DNA of 64,000 bases from Serratia fonticola (GCF_001006005.1 NZ_CP011254.1:3410001-3474000); one strand, 5' to 3'. Shown: positions 9,870-20,362, counted from the stretch's first letter. Translations and numbers: made by a program. The notes: generated by a model from the letters alone, not told the origin.

Positions 9870-10664
9870 ATGAGTGATTACAATTTGGAGCAATTGGCTG
9901 AGGCGTTACGGCAGTCCGAGGCCAGCGGCAAGGTGATTGAGCCCTTGCGCGATCGCCTTGGCCTCGATAACGGCGAGGCGGCCTACGCCATCCAGCAATT
10001 GAACGTACAGCATTGGCAGGCTGCTGGCCGCCGAGTGGTGGGGCGCAAAGTAGGGCTCACCCATCCCAAGGTTCAGCAACAGCTGGGAGTTGACCAGCCG
10101 GACTTCGGCACCCTGTTCGCCGACATGTGCTACGGCACCAACCAGGGCATTCCATTTTCGCGGGTGATGCAGCCACGTATCGAAGCGGAGATTGCGTTGG
10201 TGCTGGCTCGTGATTTACCGCATGCCGACACTACGTTCGATGAGTTATGTGGCGCAGTGGAATGGGTATTGCCCGCGCTGGAAGTGGTGGGCAGCCGTAT
10301 CAAGGACTGGTCGATCGCGTTTGTCGATACCGTGGCGGATAACGCTTCCTGTGGTGTGTACGTGCTGGGTGGCCCGGTGCGTCGGATCGATGAGGTGGAT
10401 CTGCAACATTGCGGCATGAGCATGACGCGCAATAACGAGGTGGTGTCTAGCGGGCGTGGCAGTGAATGTCTTGGGCATCCGATCAATGCTGCCGTCTGGT
10501 TGGCACGCAAAATGGCCAGTCTCGGCACGCCGTTACGAGCAGGCGATGTAGTGCTGACCGGAGCATTGGGCCCGATGGTGCCGGTGCAAGCAGGTGACAG
10601 TTTTACGGCAATAATTGAAGGCGTCGGCACGGTTTCGGCCCACTTCTATGAGGATAGCCAATGA
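9870..10664 (+). CDS. mhpD: 2-keto-4-pentenoate hydratase
   Basis: A 264-residue hydratase of the fumarylacetoacetase-like fold that adds water to 2-hydroxypentadienoate, giving 4-hydroxy-2-oxovalerate. Typical blocks are [32 protein letters not shown] (metal-binding Glu residues) and [20 protein letters not shown]. Two adjacent ATGs at 9867 and 9870 are possible; the second is better spaced from GGGAG. The stop overlaps the mhpF start. Confidence 0.94.
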   Translation: MSDYNLEQLAEALRQSEASGKVIEPLRDRLGLDNGEAAYAIQQLNVQHWQAAGRRVVGRKVGLTHPKVQQQLGVDQPDFGTLFADMCYGTNQGIPFSRVMQPRIEAEIALVLARDLPHADTTFDELCGAVEWVLPALEVVGSRIKDWSIAFVDTVADNASCGVYVLGGPVRRIDEVDLQHCGMSMTRNNEVVSSGRGSECLGHPINAAVWLARKMASLGTPLRAGDVVLTGALGPMVPVQAGDSFTAIIEGVGTVSAHFYEDSQ

Positions 10665-11614
10665 TGAGCAAGAGAAAAGTGGCGATCATCGGTTCCGGCA
10701 ATATCGGTACCGATTTGATGATTAAAATCCTGCGTAACGCCAAGCATCTGGAGATGGGGGCGATGGTGGGGATCGATCCTGAATCGGACGGCTTGGCTCG
10801 TGCTCGCCGGATGGGGGTTGCGACCTGTCATACCGGCGTTAACGGGCTGATCCTGATGCCGGAGTTCGCCGACATTGATTTTGTCTTTGATGCCACCAGC
10901 GCGAGCGCTCATGTTAAAAATGATGCCATCCTGCGGGCGGCCAAACCGGGGATCCGGCTGATCGATCTGACACCTGCGGCGATGGGTCCTTACTGCGTGC
11001 CGGTGGTCAATCTGGAACAAAATCTCAACCAGGTTAACGTCAATATGGTGACCTGCGGCGGGCAGGCAACTATCCCGATGGTGGCTGCGGTCTCAAGGGT
11101 AGCCAAAGTCCATTACGCCGAAATTATTGCCTCTATTGCCAGCAAGTCTGCCGGGCCGGGCACTCGCGCCAATATTGATGAGTTTACCGAAACCACCAGC
11201 AAGGCGATCGAGGTGGTTGGCGGGGCAGAGAGGGGCAAAGCGATTATCGTGTTGAACCCGGCGGAACCGTCCTTAATGATGCGCGATACCGTCTATGTGC
11301 TGAGTGAAGCCGTAGATCAAGCCAAGGTTGAAGCTTCAATCAACGAAATGGCGGCGGCCGTGCAGGCCTATGTGCCAGGCTATCGGCTGAAGCAGAAAGT
11401 GCAGTTTGATGTCATCCCTGCCGATGCACCGCTTAACTTACCGGGGATTGGCCGTTTTTCCGGCCTGAAAACCTCGGTGTTTCTGGAGGTTGAAGGTGCG
11501 GCGCACTACCTGCCTGCCTATGCAGGCAACCTTGATATCATGACTTCCGCTGCGCTGGCGACCGCCGAGCGGATGGCTCAGGCCATGGCACACGTTGCTG
11601 GAGAACGGCTATGA
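10661..11614 (+). CDS. mhpF: CoA-acylating acetaldehyde dehydrogenase
   Basis: A 317-residue enzyme that converts acetaldehyde, handed over by the MhpE aldolase, to acetyl-CoA with NAD+. The nucleotide motif [12 protein letters not shown] is at the N-terminus, the catalytic Cys is about residue 132 ([12 protein letters not shown]), and [20 protein letters not shown] is a family signature. Tandem ATGs (10661, 10664) overlap the mhpD stop, so the exact start is uncertain by one codon. It is placed directly before mhpE, as its channelling partner usually is. Confidence 0.95.
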   Translation: MMSKRKVAIIGSGNIGTDLMIKILRNAKHLEMGAMVGIDPESDGLARARRMGVATCHTGVNGLILMPEFADIDFVFDATSASAHVKNDAILRAAKPGIRLIDLTPAAMGPYCVPVVNLEQNLNQVNVNMVTCGGQATIPMVAAVSRVAKVHYAEIIASIASKSAGPGTRANIDEFTETTSKAIEVVGGAERGKAIIVLNPAEPSLMMRDTVYVLSEAVDQAKVEASINEMAAAVQAYVPGYRLKQKVQFDVIPADAPLNLPGIGRFSGLKTSVFLEVEGAAHYLPAYAGNLDIMTSAALATAERMAQAMAHVAGERL

Positions 11615-12621
11615 ACGAGAAAAAAATCACTATCTCGGATGTGACCCTGCGTGACGGTATGCACGCGATTCGTCACCAATATACGCTGCAAAATGTGCAG
11701 GACATTGCCAGGGCGCTGGATGCAGCGAAGGTGGATTCGATTGAAGTGGCGCATGGCGATGGTCTGCAGGGTTCCAGCTTCAACTACGGCTTTGGCGCAC
11801 ATACCGATCTGGAATGGATTGCGGCGGCAGCGGACGTGACCACTCACGCTAAAATCGCCACCTTACTGCTGCCGGGCATTGGCACCATTCACGATCTGAA
11901 GGATGCCTATAATGCCGGCGCGCGGGTGGTGCGTGTCGCCACTCACTGTACCGAAGCCGATGTCTCCAAACAGCATATCGCCTATGCTCGTGAGCTTGGC
12001 ATGGATACCGTGGGTTTCCTGATGATGAGCCATATGACGACGCCGGAAAATCTGGCCAGCCAGGCCAAGCTGATGGAAAGTTATGGGGCAACCTGCATCT
12101 ACGTGGTGGATTCTGGCGGCGCGATGAATATGAATGATATCCGAGCCCGTTTCCGTGCCTTGAAAGCGGTGTTGCAGCCAGAGACGCATACCGGCATGCA
12201 TGCGCACCATAACCTCAGCCTTGGGGTCGCTAACTCGATGGTGGCAGTAGAAGAAGGGTGCGATCGTGTGGATGCCAGTTTGGCAGGGATGGGGGCCGGA
12301 GCCGGTAACGCACCGCTTGAGGTGTTTATTGCGGCGGCGGATAAACTTGGTTGGCACCATGGCACGGATCTGTATGCCTTGATGGATGCGGCTGACGATC
12401 TGGTGCGCCCGTTACAGGATCGGCCCGTTCGCGTCGATCGTGAAACGTTGGCGCTGGGCTACGCCGGGGTTTACTCCAGTTTCCTACGCCACTGTGAAGT
12501 GGCCGCGGCGAAATACGGCATCAACGCAGTGGATATTCTGGTCGAGCTGGGTAAGCGCCGCATGGTGGGTGGCCAGGAAGATATGATCGTCGACGTGGCG
12601 CTGGATCTGCGTTCCCGCTAA
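11611..12621 (+). CDS. mhpE: 4-hydroxy-2-oxovalerate aldolase
   Basis: A 336-residue DRE-TIM-type aldolase, the last step of the pathway: 4-hydroxy-2-oxovalerate to pyruvate and acetaldehyde. The metal and substrate motif [12 protein letters not shown] is near residue 12, HAHHNLSLG (about 195-205) carries the metal-binding His residues, and [18 protein letters not shown] follows. The ATG overlaps the mhpF stop by four bases. It is the last gene of the run, followed by a likely intrinsic terminator. Confidence 0.95.
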   Translation: MNEKKITISDVTLRDGMHAIRHQYTLQNVQDIARALDAAKVDSIEVAHGDGLQGSSFNYGFGAHTDLEWIAAAADVTTHAKIATLLLPGIGTIHDLKDAYNAGARVVRVATHCTEADVSKQHIAYARELGMDTVGFLMMSHMTTPENLASQAKLMESYGATCIYVVDSGGAMNMNDIRARFRALKAVLQPETHTGMHAHHNLSLGVANSMVAVEEGCDRVDASLAGMGAGAGNAPLEVFIAAADKLGWHHGTDLYALMDAADDLVRPLQDRPVRVDRETLALGYAGVYSSFLRHCEVAAAKYGINAVDILVELGKRRMVGGQEDMIVDVALDLRSR

Positions 12622-12626
12622 GCCTA

Positions 12627-12663
12627 AGCAGGTCAGCCAGGCTGGCCTGCTATTTCTTGTTTG
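12627..12663 (+). terminator. Likely intrinsic terminator after mhpE
   Basis: AGCAGGTCAGC and GCTGGCCTGCT pair with a single G-U across a three-base loop, followed by a T-rich stretch (ATTTCTTGTTT). It lies six bases after the mhpE stop and would end the hca-mhp transcript. Confidence 0.7.
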
Positions 12664-12762
12664 TGCGATGATAAAATTTACCGCTACGCCAGACTTTGCT
12701 CTTCTCTGTTAGCTTTTCCATGATAAGTATAGGGTAACGCTGGGGGTTAATGGGAGAGAAGG

Positions 12763-13689
12763 GTGGAACTGAGACAGTTACGTTATTTTGTTCGCACCGT
12801 TGAATTAGGTAGCATGGGCCAGGCCGCGCTTGACCTGAATATTGGTGTCTCGGCCTTGAGCCAGCAGATAAGTCGGCTCGAAAGCGAGCTGGCTATCCGC
12901 CTATTGCAACGTACCTCGCGTGGGATTGTTGCCACCGACGCCGGTCTGGCCTTTTTTTCTCAGGCTCAATTGGCCCTGCGCCATGCCGATGACGCCGTGC
13001 GGGCCGCCAAGCAGGCCCGCTTATCTGGGCACGTCAGCGTAGGAATGGCCCCAAGTACTGCCTCAGTACTCGGTCTGCCGTTTATTCTGGCAATGCGTGA
13101 GCGCTATGCTGATATCCGTCTGCATGTGGTAGAAAGCCTGTCCGGAAATCTGGCGTCGATGATCAAGGTCCGCCAGTTGGATTTGGCGGTGGTATTCCAA
13201 CATAAAAAGCTGCAGACCTGGAGCGCGATCCCAGTGTTGGAAGAGCGGTTGTTCTTGATTGGCACCCAAGAGATTGTCGGACGATTTCAGGATGAGCCTA
13301 TTACGCCCGAAGCCTTTTGTTCGCTGCCGTTGATTTTACCCAGTCAGACTCATGGCCTGCGGGCGTTGCTCAATACCAGCTTTGCACGCCAGCAGTTGGA
13401 ATTAACCGTTGTGGCGGAGATCGACGGGCTGGCGATTTTGATGGACGCCGTTCGCCAGGGGCTGGGAGCTACCATTCAGCCCGGAGCGGCCATCTCCCGC
13501 ATTCTGGATGACAGCCTGAAAGTGATAGAAATTGATAACCCGGTATTAAGCCGCCCCAATTTCCTGGTCAGCCTTTCCGATGATGAACTCTCGCCGGTTG
13601 GCCTGGCCGCCAGGGTGGTGCTGCAAAGCGTGATCCGTCAACTGGTAACGCAGGGCAACTGGCCAGGCGCGACCCTTTACCATCCCTAA
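12763..13689 (+). CDS. tcuR: LysR regulator of the tricarballylate genes (TcuR-like)
   Basis: A 308-residue LysR regulator: N-terminal winged helix-turn-helix (MELRQLRYFVRTVELGSMGQ, LNIGVSALSQQISRLESELA), then a two-lobe effector domain. It lies directly before and in the same direction as tcuA, tcuB and tcuC, as in Salmonella tcuRABC, where TcuR activates tcuABC in response to tricarballylate. GTG start with GGGAGAGAAGG close by. The identity rests mainly on the neighbours. Confidence 0.82.
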   Translation: MELRQLRYFVRTVELGSMGQAALDLNIGVSALSQQISRLESELAIRLLQRTSRGIVATDAGLAFFSQAQLALRHADDAVRAAKQARLSGHVSVGMAPSTASVLGLPFILAMRERYADIRLHVVESLSGNLASMIKVRQLDLAVVFQHKKLQTWSAIPVLEERLFLIGTQEIVGRFQDEPITPEAFCSLPLILPSQTHGLRALLNTSFARQQLELTVVAEIDGLAILMDAVRQGLGATIQPGAAISRILDDSLKVIEIDNPVLSRPNFLVSLSDDELSPVGLAARVVLQSVIRQLVTQGNWPGATLYHP

Positions 13690-13774
13690 ACCCCCGTTAA
13701 GCATTGCCCGCTAGCTGGTCTTTATGCCAAAGGTTACATTTTAGTCACAAAAGGATAACACCGAGAGTGTGACT

Positions 13775-15178
13775 ATGTTTGATGTTGTGGTCATTGGCGG
13801 GGGCAATGCGGCACTGTGTGCCGCCCTCACCGCGCGGGAAAGGGGGGCCTCAGTATTGCTGTTGGAGGCGGCTCCCAAGGAGTGGCGCGGTGGTAATTCT
13901 CAACATACCCGTAATTTACGCTGCATGCACGATGCGCCGCAGGATGTGTTGGTGGGCAGCTATCCCGAAGAAGAGTACTGGCAAGACCTGCTGAAGGTCA
14001 CCGGTGGACTGACCAACGAACCGCTGGCCAGAATGGTGATCCGGGCGTCATCGACCTGCCGGGGCTGGATGAAAAAGCACGGCGTCCATTTTCAGCCGCC
14101 ACTGTCCGGCGCCTTGCATGTGGCCCGTACCAATGCCTTCTTTATGGGTGGGGGCAAGGCCTTGGTGAACGCTTACTACCGCAGTGCTGAAAAAATGGGC
14201 GTAGTGATCCGCTATCTCAGCCCGGTTGATGCCATCGAGTTACAAGATGGGCAATTTGTTGCGGTACGGATTGGCGACCAACGAATTGAAGCCCGCGCCT
14301 GTGTGCTAGCCGCGGGTGGGTTTGAATCCAACCGTGAGTGGCTGCGTGAGGCCTGGGGGAAGAATGACGCAGGTGAATGGCCGGCAGATAACTTTCTGAT
14401 CCGTGGTACCCGTTTTAATCAAGGGGTGTTGCTCAAGTTTATGATGGAGGCGGGGGCCGATGTGATTGGTGACCCTTCCCAATCTCACTGCGTGGCTATT
14501 GATGCTCGCGCCCCGTTGTATGACGGCGGGATTTGCACCCGCGTCGACTGTGTTTCGCTGGGGATCATGCTCAATCGTCAGGCGCAGCGTTTTTATGATG
14601 AAGGGGAGGATTTCTGGCCTAAACGCTATGCGATCTGGGGCCGTCTGGTTGCGCAGCAGCCCGGCCAAATCGGCTATTCCATCATTGATAGCAAAGCCAT
14701 CGGGCGCTTTATGCCACCGGTCTTCCCAGGTGTGAAAGCCGATAACCTGCACGATCTTGCCATGCAATTAGAGCTGGATCCCGCCCAGTTTGTAAAAACC
14801 ATCGAAACCTATAACCGCGCATGTCAGCCAGGTACGTTCAATCATACCCTGTTGGACGATTGCCGTACCGAAGGTCTTACTCCGGCGAAAACGCATTGGG
14901 CTTTGCCTATCGACACGCCACCTTTCTTTGGTTACGCCTTACGACCCGGCATCACCTTTACCTATTTGGGGCTGAAAGTGAATGAACATGCCGCCGTGCA
15001 TTTTAACGGCCAACCTAGCCGCAACCTGTTTGTGGCCGGAGAAATGATGGCTGGCAACGTGCTGGGTAAGGGCTACACCGCTGGTGTGGGAATGTCTATT
15101 GGCACTGTCTTTGGCCGTATCGCCGGTCATCAATCGGCACTGGCCGCACAGCGAGAGGCTAATTATGAAACAGCTTGA
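13775..15178 (+). CDS. tcuA: Tricarballylate dehydrogenase, FAD flavoprotein
   Basis: A 467-residue flavoprotein of the fumarate reductase/succinate dehydrogenase flavoprotein type. The FAD motif [19 protein letters not shown] is at the N-terminus, [18 protein letters not shown] near residue 45, and a C-terminal [21 protein letters not shown] contact. TcuA oxidises tricarballylate to cis-aconitate, which enters the TCA cycle; without this the acid inhibits aconitase. The ATG at 13775 is chosen; a GTG two codons earlier (13769) is also possible. The last bases overlap tcuB. Confidence 0.9.
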   Translation: MFDVVVIGGGNAALCAALTARERGASVLLLEAAPKEWRGGNSQHTRNLRCMHDAPQDVLVGSYPEEEYWQDLLKVTGGLTNEPLARMVIRASSTCRGWMKKHGVHFQPPLSGALHVARTNAFFMGGGKALVNAYYRSAEKMGVVIRYLSPVDAIELQDGQFVAVRIGDQRIEARACVLAAGGFESNREWLREAWGKNDAGEWPADNFLIRGTRFNQGVLLKFMMEAGADVIGDPSQSHCVAIDARAPLYDGGICTRVDCVSLGIMLNRQAQRFYDEGEDFWPKRYAIWGRLVAQQPGQIGYSIIDSKAIGRFMPPVFPGVKADNLHDLAMQLELDPAQFVKTIETYNRACQPGTFNHTLLDDCRTEGLTPAKTHWALPIDTPPFFGYALRPGITFTYLGLKVNEHAAVHFNGQPSRNLFVAGEMMAGNVLGKGYTAGVGMSIGTVFGRIAGHQSALAAQREANYETA

Positions 15179-16283
15179 GTCGTTAATCCGCGAGGCGCAA
15201 TCCCTGACCGACAACGAGCAGGAGGTCGAGCGGGTGATGCAAATCTGCAACGCCTGCCGCTACTGTGAGGGCTTTTGTGCCGTCTTTCCCGCCATGACCT
15301 ACCGGCTGACGTTCGGCAAGGCTGATATCAACTATCTGGCCAACCTGTGCCATAACTGCGGTGCCTGTCTGCACGCCTGCCAGTATGCGCCACCTCATGA
15401 GTTTGGCGTTAATGTGCCGCAGGGGATGGCTAAGGTACGCGTCGAGACCTATCAGGAATACGCCTGGCCAGCCAGCTTTGGCATGTTGTACAAGCGGGCG
15501 GGAATGGCGGTGGTGCTGGCATTGGCCTTTGGCATCGGGCTGTTTCTGCTGTTGGTGATGGCACTTAACGGCAGCCTGCTCCATCAACCGCTGGCCGGTG
15601 ATTTTTATCAGATATTCCCCCATAACTTACTGGCGGGGATGTTTGGCAGCGTATTTGTATTTTCGCTGTGTTCGTTACTGTTCAGCACCCGAAAGTTCTG
15701 GCGGGAGATCTCATCGGTGGCGGGCAGCCTGCCTGCGCTGGCAGAAACCACCCGTAATGTGCTGACGCTAACCTATCTGGATGGCGGACACGGCGAGGGC
15801 TGTAACGATGAGGACGACGCCTTCACCCTGCGGCGGCGCCGTTTTCATCACTGCACGTTTTACGGCTTTATGCTGTGCTTTGCCTCAACCATAGTGGCCA
15901 CCGGCTATCACTTTTTGCTGGGGCAAGAAGCGCCATATGACTTGCTGAGTTTACCGGTGATCTTGGGCACGCTGGGGGGCATAGGGCTGATTATTGGCCC
16001 GGCAGGCCTGCTGTGGCTTAACTTGCGCCGCAACCCGGCCCACGGTGATGCGGCACAAAAGCCGATGGACCGGGGTTTTATCCTGTTATTGCTGTTGGTG
16101 AGTATTACCGGTATCGCCTTGCTGGTTGGCCGTGATACTTCGCTGATGGGGGCATTACTGGCGGTGCATCTGGGGGCCGTGATGGCGCTGTTTTTAACCC
16201 TGCCTTACGGCAAGTTTGCCCATGGTTTTTATCGTACCGCGGCGTTATTAAAGTGGGCGATAGAAAAAAGGCGTAAAGCCTGA
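15165..16283 (+). CDS. tcuB: TcuB/CitB, iron-sulphur and haem membrane protein reoxidising TcuA
   Basis: A 372-residue membrane protein. The N-terminal part has two Cys clusters ([11 protein letters not shown] near residue 23 and [11 protein letters not shown] near 61) for Fe-S centres. The rest has about six membrane segments with His residues able to hold haem. In Salmonella TcuB reoxidises the FADH2 of TcuA by passing electrons to the quinone pool. The ATG at 15165 lies within the tcuA end (14-base overlap) and has GAGAGG upstream. An in-frame start at 15084 would lie deep in tcuA and is rejected. Confidence 0.9.
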   Translation: MKQLESLIREAQSLTDNEQEVERVMQICNACRYCEGFCAVFPAMTYRLTFGKADINYLANLCHNCGACLHACQYAPPHEFGVNVPQGMAKVRVETYQEYAWPASFGMLYKRAGMAVVLALAFGIGLFLLLVMALNGSLLHQPLAGDFYQIFPHNLLAGMFGSVFVFSLCSLLFSTRKFWREISSVAGSLPALAETTRNVLTLTYLDGGHGEGCNDEDDAFTLRRRRFHHCTFYGFMLCFASTIVATGYHFLLGQEAPYDLLSLPVILGTLGGIGLIIGPAGLLWLNLRRNPAHGDAAQKPMDRGFILLLLLVSITGIALLVGRDTSLMGALLAVHLGAVMALFLTLPYGKFAHGFYRTAALLKWAIEKRRKA

Positions 16284-16367
16284 TTCGACTTTCAACGTGT
16301 TTAATAAATCTACCCTACATAACTATATAAATATGGCGACAAATGATTGCCATGGAGAGTTTATACA

Positions 16368-17678
16368 ATGGTTGAAAATACTGTTAAATCGGTTAACCCG
16401 CGCTTTGCCAAGCTGGGTGCGATACTGCGCGTAACCAGTGGGAATTTCCTTGAGCAATTCGATTTCTTTCTGTTCGGGTTTTATGCCACCTATATCGCTA
16501 AAACCTTTTTCCCAACCGATAATGAATTTGCTTCGCTGATGCTGACATTCGCGGTATTTGGCGCCGGGTTTCTGATGCGCCCAATCGGGGCTATCGTGCT
16601 CGGGGCCTATATTGACCGGATTGGCCGGCGTAAAGGGCTGATGGTAACGTTGTCCATCATGGCCTGCGGGACTTTGTTGATTGCCCTGGTACCCGGCTAT
16701 GCCACCATTGGCCTGTTGGCTCCGGTACTGGTGTTGCTGGGCCGTCTGCTGCAAGGGTTCTCTGCCGGCGTGGAGCTGGGCGGTGTCTCGGTTTATCTGG
16801 CCGAAATTTCCACTCCGGGAAATAAAGGCTTTTATACCAGTTGGCAATCCGCCAGTCAGCAAATTGCTATTATTTCGGCGGCTCTGATTGGTTATTATCT
16901 GAATGCCAATCTGACGCCGGAAGAAATATCAGCATGGGGCTGGCGTATTCCGTTCTTTATTGGCTGTATGATCATCCCCTTGATTTTCGTATTACGCCGT
17001 TCGCTAGTGGAAACCGAAGAATTCCTTAATCGGAAACATCGGCCTGATACCAAAGAGATCCTTTATACGGTGGTACAGAACTGGAAGGTGATCTTGGCCG
17101 GTATGCTATTGGTGGCGATGACCACGACTACCTTCTACTTTATTACCGTTTATACGCCCACCTATGGCAAAAGCGTGCTGCACCTTAGCGCGGAAGACAG
17201 TCTGATCGTCACCATGCTGGTGGGGTTATCCAACTTCTTCTGGTTACCGATCGGCGGGGCCATTTCCGATCGTATTGGCCGCAGAGCGGTATTAATGACC
17301 ATCACGGTGCTGGCGTTACTGACCACTTACCCGGCGTTGGAATGGCTGACCCAGGCGCCGAGCTTTGAACGCATGACGATAGTGTTGCTGTGGCTGTCAT
17401 TTTTCTTTGGCATGTATAACGGCGCGATGGTGGCGGCATTGACCGAGGTAATGCCGGTCTATGTACGAACGGTAGGCTTCTCGCTGGCGTTTAGCCTGGC
17501 AACTGCGGTGTTTGGCGGCCTGACGCCGATCGTTTCAACCGGCCTGGTGGAGATCACGGGTAGCAAAAGTTCCCCCGCCTACTGGCTGATGTTTGCGGCG
17601 TTTTCGGGGCTGATCGCCACTTGGATACTGTTTTACAAACTGGCCAAGAACGCCAAGACGGTGAGTGAAGTCGCCTGA
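16368..17678 (+). CDS. tcuC: TcuC/CitA tricarballylate or citrate:H+ symporter (MFS)
   Basis: A 436-residue major facilitator with twelve predicted membrane segments. [20 protein letters not shown] near the start, DRIGRRKG in the loop between helices 2 and 3, [18 protein letters not shown] and SDRIGRR in the second half closely match Salmonella TcuC and the enterobacterial CitA symporter. It brings tricarballylate (and probably citrate) into the cell. The ATG at 16368 follows GGAGAG; the earlier in-frame codon at 16347 is TTG and lacks such a site. Confidence 0.9.
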   Translation: MVENTVKSVNPRFAKLGAILRVTSGNFLEQFDFFLFGFYATYIAKTFFPTDNEFASLMLTFAVFGAGFLMRPIGAIVLGAYIDRIGRRKGLMVTLSIMACGTLLIALVPGYATIGLLAPVLVLLGRLLQGFSAGVELGGVSVYLAEISTPGNKGFYTSWQSASQQIAIISAALIGYYLNANLTPEEISAWGWRIPFFIGCMIIPLIFVLRRSLVETEEFLNRKHRPDTKEILYTVVQNWKVILAGMLLVAMTTTTFYFITVYTPTYGKSVLHLSAEDSLIVTMLVGLSNFFWLPIGGAISDRIGRRAVLMTITVLALLTTYPALEWLTQAPSFERMTIVLLWLSFFFGMYNGAMVAALTEVMPVYVRTVGFSLAFSLATAVFGGLTPIVSTGLVEITGSKSSPAYWLMFAAFSGLIATWILFYKLAKNAKTVSEVA

Positions 17679-17777
17679 CGAGTCTGACTATTTTACTTTC
17701 TCTTGATGGCTGCGCTATGGCGTGGCCATTATTGTTTATCAGGCAAGTGGTTCGCTAGCAGATTGGTTAATTTGCGA

Positions 17778-17805
17778 ACTTGATCACTTGACTGATCAAG
17801 TGATC
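17778..17805. promoter_or_regulatory. Nested palindrome upstream of the phosphotriesterase-like gene, likely operator
   Basis: Two overlapping dyads share the half-site ACTTGATCA: arms 17778-17786 with 17793-17801 (spacer 6), and GATCACTTGA 17782-17791 with TCAAGTGATC 17796-17805 (spacer 4). The block is 50 bases before the first gene of the PTS cluster. It is a reasonable operator for the GntR-family regulator at the far end of that cluster; this is inference from position. Confidence 0.5.
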
Positions 17806-17854
17806 CTGGCCTATGTTGAAGCTACCTTCTTTTCCGTTCCAGGGAGCCGTTCTC

Positions 17855-18826
17855 ATGGGATCCATCCGCACGTTAAATGGTGATATTGCCGCCAGCCAGC
17901 TCGGCGTAACCTACAGCCACGATCATATTTACTGTATTCCTCCCTACTGGGCAGAGCGTGGGGATTACGATCTATTACTGGATGATCCGCAGGCTTCAGA
18001 GCAAGAACTGGCAGATTTCCATCAGGCCGGCGGCAATGCCATTTATGACGCCACGGCTCCCGATTATGGCCGTCAGGTGGTTGCCGTAGCCGAAATGGCC
18101 AAGCGGCAGCAGGTGCATATCATTGCCACCGCCGGGTTTAACAAAGGGTTCCTGTGGAGCAGCAAGCGGCCTGGATCGACGCAAAGCTTTGCAGAATGGA
18201 TCGAAGGGGCTTCGATTGATGAACTGGTTGAACACGTTAGCCGTGAAGTCACTGAAGGTATCGAAGGCAGCGATTATCGCGCTGGCGTGGTGAAATGCGG
18301 CACCGGCTATAACACCATCTCCCCGCTGGAACGGAAAACCATGGAAGTCATCGTAAGGGCACAGCTTTGTACTGGAGCCCCGATGCATAGCCATACGGAA
18401 ATGGGCACTATGGGATTAGAGCAGGCGCAGATATTTCAAGGTTTGGGGTTGGATTTGTCCCGCCTGTGCTTCGCTCATATGGATCGTAACCCCGATCCGT
18501 GGCTCCACCGTCAGATTGCCAACACCGGGGCATTTCTCTCTTTTGACGGTATGAGCCGGATAAAATATTACCCAGAACATATCCGCACCCAGGCCATCTT
18601 GGCGCTGTGCCAACGTGGCTACCAGAAACAAATTCTCATCGGCGGTGATTTCGCCCGTAAATCCATGAGTGCCCACTACGGTAAAGGCGGTCTGGGGCTG
18701 AAGTTTATTCTGGCCGACTGGCGGCCAAGATTTATCGAGGAGGCCCAAGAGGCAGGGTTTGATGGCGAAGCATTGCTGCATGATTTCTTCGTAGAAAATC
18801 CGGCACGCTACTTTGCTTTTGGCTAA
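17855..18826 (+). CDS. Phosphotriesterase-family metallohydrolase of unknown substrate
   Basis: A 323-residue TIM-barrel amidohydrolase of the phosphotriesterase/PHP-homology family. The two-metal ligands can be placed: H22 and H24 (YSHDHIY), the bridging Lys K147 (GVVKCGTG, normally carboxylated), H180 (MHSHTE), H208 (CFAHMDRN) and D265 (IGGDFAR). Relatives are mostly lactonases or phosphodiester/ester hydrolases rather than true organophosphatases. AGGGAG precedes the ATG at 17855; a longer reading from 17813 is less likely. It leads a seven-gene + strand cluster with a PTS, so it probably acts on the imported phosphorylated compound. Confidence 0.85.
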   Translation: MGSIRTLNGDIAASQLGVTYSHDHIYCIPPYWAERGDYDLLLDDPQASEQELADFHQAGGNAIYDATAPDYGRQVVAVAEMAKRQQVHIIATAGFNKGFLWSSKRPGSTQSFAEWIEGASIDELVEHVSREVTEGIEGSDYRAGVVKCGTGYNTISPLERKTMEVIVRAQLCTGAPMHSHTEMGTMGLEQAQIFQGLGLDLSRLCFAHMDRNPDPWLHRQIANTGAFLSFDGMSRIKYYPEHIRTQAILALCQRGYQKQILIGGDFARKSMSAHYGKGGLGLKFILADWRPRFIEEAQEAGFDGEALLHDFFVENPARYFAFG

Positions 18827-18835
18827 GGAGGCCTC

Positions 18836-19597
18836 ATGAAACTGCATGAGTTGAACGAGCAGCAGGCCAGGCAGGCGTTGGCGAAAGCACAGATAGCATT
18901 GTTGCCGCTAGGTGCAGTGGAGCCTCATGGCGACCACCTGCCGTTGGATACCGATAATTTATTGGCTGAGCGATTTTGCGCCTTGCTGGATGAGCAACTG
19001 GGGGAGGCAGTGCTAAGCCTGCCGGTGGTGTCCTACAGCCAGGTGTGGTCACTGCGTGGGCACGCAGGAGCGATCGATATTGGTAACGATCTGTTGACGC
19101 AATTATTGCTCTCGCTAGCACGCAATATGGCCGGTTACGCGATTACCACCACTGCGGTAATCAATGCGCACTACGGCAATTTTGATGCCATCAAGGCCGC
19201 CGCCAGGCAGTTGAAGGAGGAGGGTATCACGTTGCTCAGCTATAGCTGGGCCGGGATGGACAGCTGCGCCCAGCGGTTAAGAACTTCTGCGGTTGCCTAT
19301 CCCGGCTATATGCATGCAGACGAGATTGAAACCTCGTTGATGCTGGCATTGGCCCCCGAACACGTCGAGATGACGCTGGCACGTTCGCACTACCCAGAAT
19401 TTCCAGAGAATTTCCGCTATCAGCCCGTGCACTGGACGGAGTTTTCCGACTATGCGGTACTAGGCGATCCAGGCTGCGCCAGCGAGGAAAAAGGGCTGGC
19501 TTTGGTAAAGCACGCCTTGCAGACAACTCTGGCTTCCATCCGTCACCATTTAGCTGCAGGAGGCACTGATGATCGTTCGCCAGGCAATACTTATTGA
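18836..19597 (+). CDS. Creatininase-family amidohydrolase
   Basis: A 253-residue protein of the creatininase family (metal-dependent amide hydrolases such as creatininase, FAPy deformylases and MftE). The metal site shows as LPLGAVEPHGDHLPLDTD (E29, H31, D38 or D40) and NAHYGN (H112), with a later Glu in ADEIETS. AAGGAGG lies five bases before the ATG and nine bases separate it from the preceding gene. Its 3' end overlaps the EIIA gene by 29 bases, so they are coupled. Substrate unknown; context suggests cleavage of an amide or cyclic C-N bond in a PTS-imported sugar derivative. Confidence 0.8.
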   Translation: MKLHELNEQQARQALAKAQIALLPLGAVEPHGDHLPLDTDNLLAERFCALLDEQLGEAVLSLPVVSYSQVWSLRGHAGAIDIGNDLLTQLLLSLARNMAGYAITTTAVINAHYGNFDAIKAAARQLKEEGITLLSYSWAGMDSCAQRLRTSAVAYPGYMHADEIETSLMLALAPEHVEMTLARSHYPEFPENFRYQPVHWTEFSDYAVLGDPGCASEEKGLALVKHALQTTLASIRHHLAAGGTDDRSPGNTY

Positions 19598-20003
19598 TAA
19601 CTCGGCCAGTACTGCCGCAGACGCGATTCAGGCAGCGGGTCAGGCGCTTTGCCAGTCTGGTGCTTGCCGCCCGGAATATGTTGAGGCAATGGTGGCCAGC
19701 TACCAGGAGTTTGGTCCTTATTTTGTGATTGCCCCTGGATTGGCCATGCCGCATGCCCGTCCAGAGCAAGGGGCGATTAAAGCGCAGTTGAGTCTGGTGC
19801 GGCTGCGTGAACCGGTAGCGTTTGGCCACACAGAAAACGATCCGGTACAGGTTTTGCTGGGGCTGTCAGCTACCAGCAGCGAGCGGCATATTCAACTGAT
19901 CCAGCATATCGTCACCCTGCTGGCAGACGAAAATAACCTGCAAACCCTAATGAATTCCCGCGACCCTGAGCAGCTTTATCAACTGATAGCCGGCGCGGGG
20001 TAA
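19569..20003 (+). CDS. PTS EIIA component (fructose/mannitol or ascorbate type)
   Basis: A 144-residue EIIA domain of the PTS_EIIA_2 type. The phosphoacceptor His is H62 in APGLAMPHARPEQG. It takes phosphate from HPr and passes it to EIIB. AGGAGG precedes the ATG, which lies inside the end of the creatininase-family gene. EIIB and EIIC are encoded as separate genes just downstream, as in the ula (ascorbate) system. Confidence 0.88.
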   Translation: MIVRQAILIDNSASTAADAIQAAGQALCQSGACRPEYVEAMVASYQEFGPYFVIAPGLAMPHARPEQGAIKAQLSLVRLREPVAFGHTENDPVQVLLGLSATSSERHIQLIQHIVTLLADENNLQTLMNSRDPEQLYQLIAGAG

Positions 20004-20078
20004 CTCTCCTCACGGTTCAACTGTCACTTGAAATCCCCAGGGTAGCGATTTTGAAGGTTCAACTCGGAGCGAATACTA

Positions 20079-20360
20079 ATGAAAATTCTGACGGTATGCG
20101 GTTTAGGCATGGGATCAAGCCTGATATTAAAAATGAACGTGGAAGCGGTATTAAAACAGCATGGGATCCAGGCTTCGGTGGAACATATGGATGTCTCTTC
20201 GGCGGCCTCGGCCAGTGCCGATCTGGTGATCACCAATGCCGAGCTGGTGGATAACCTGCAGCATCTCTCTTGCCCGGTGTCGGTCGTCAATAACTACATC
20301 GACAGCAAAGAGATCGCCCTGGCGCTGGAACAGGCCGGCATTATTAAGCAGGGGGAATAG
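20079..20360 (+). CDS. PTS EIIB component (ascorbate/galactitol type)
   Basis: A 93-residue EIIB with the P-loop-like phosphocysteine site at its N-terminus: C7 in LTVCGLGMGSSL. It accepts phosphate from EIIA and gives it to the sugar held by EIIC. GGAGCG lies upstream. The two-base gap to EIIC shows coupling. The 75-base gap before it holds nothing recognisable. Confidence 0.9.
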   Translation: MKILTVCGLGMGSSLILKMNVEAVLKQHGIQASVEHMDVSSAASASADLVITNAELVDNLQHLSCPVSVVNNYIDSKEIALALEQAGIIKQGE

Positions 20361-20362
20361 CC

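Noticed and set aside
20019..20060. CTTGAAATCCCCAGGGTA resembling an ERIC end between EIIA and EIIB
   Set aside because: Only one short end is visible; the rest of the ERIC is missing, so it may be chance.
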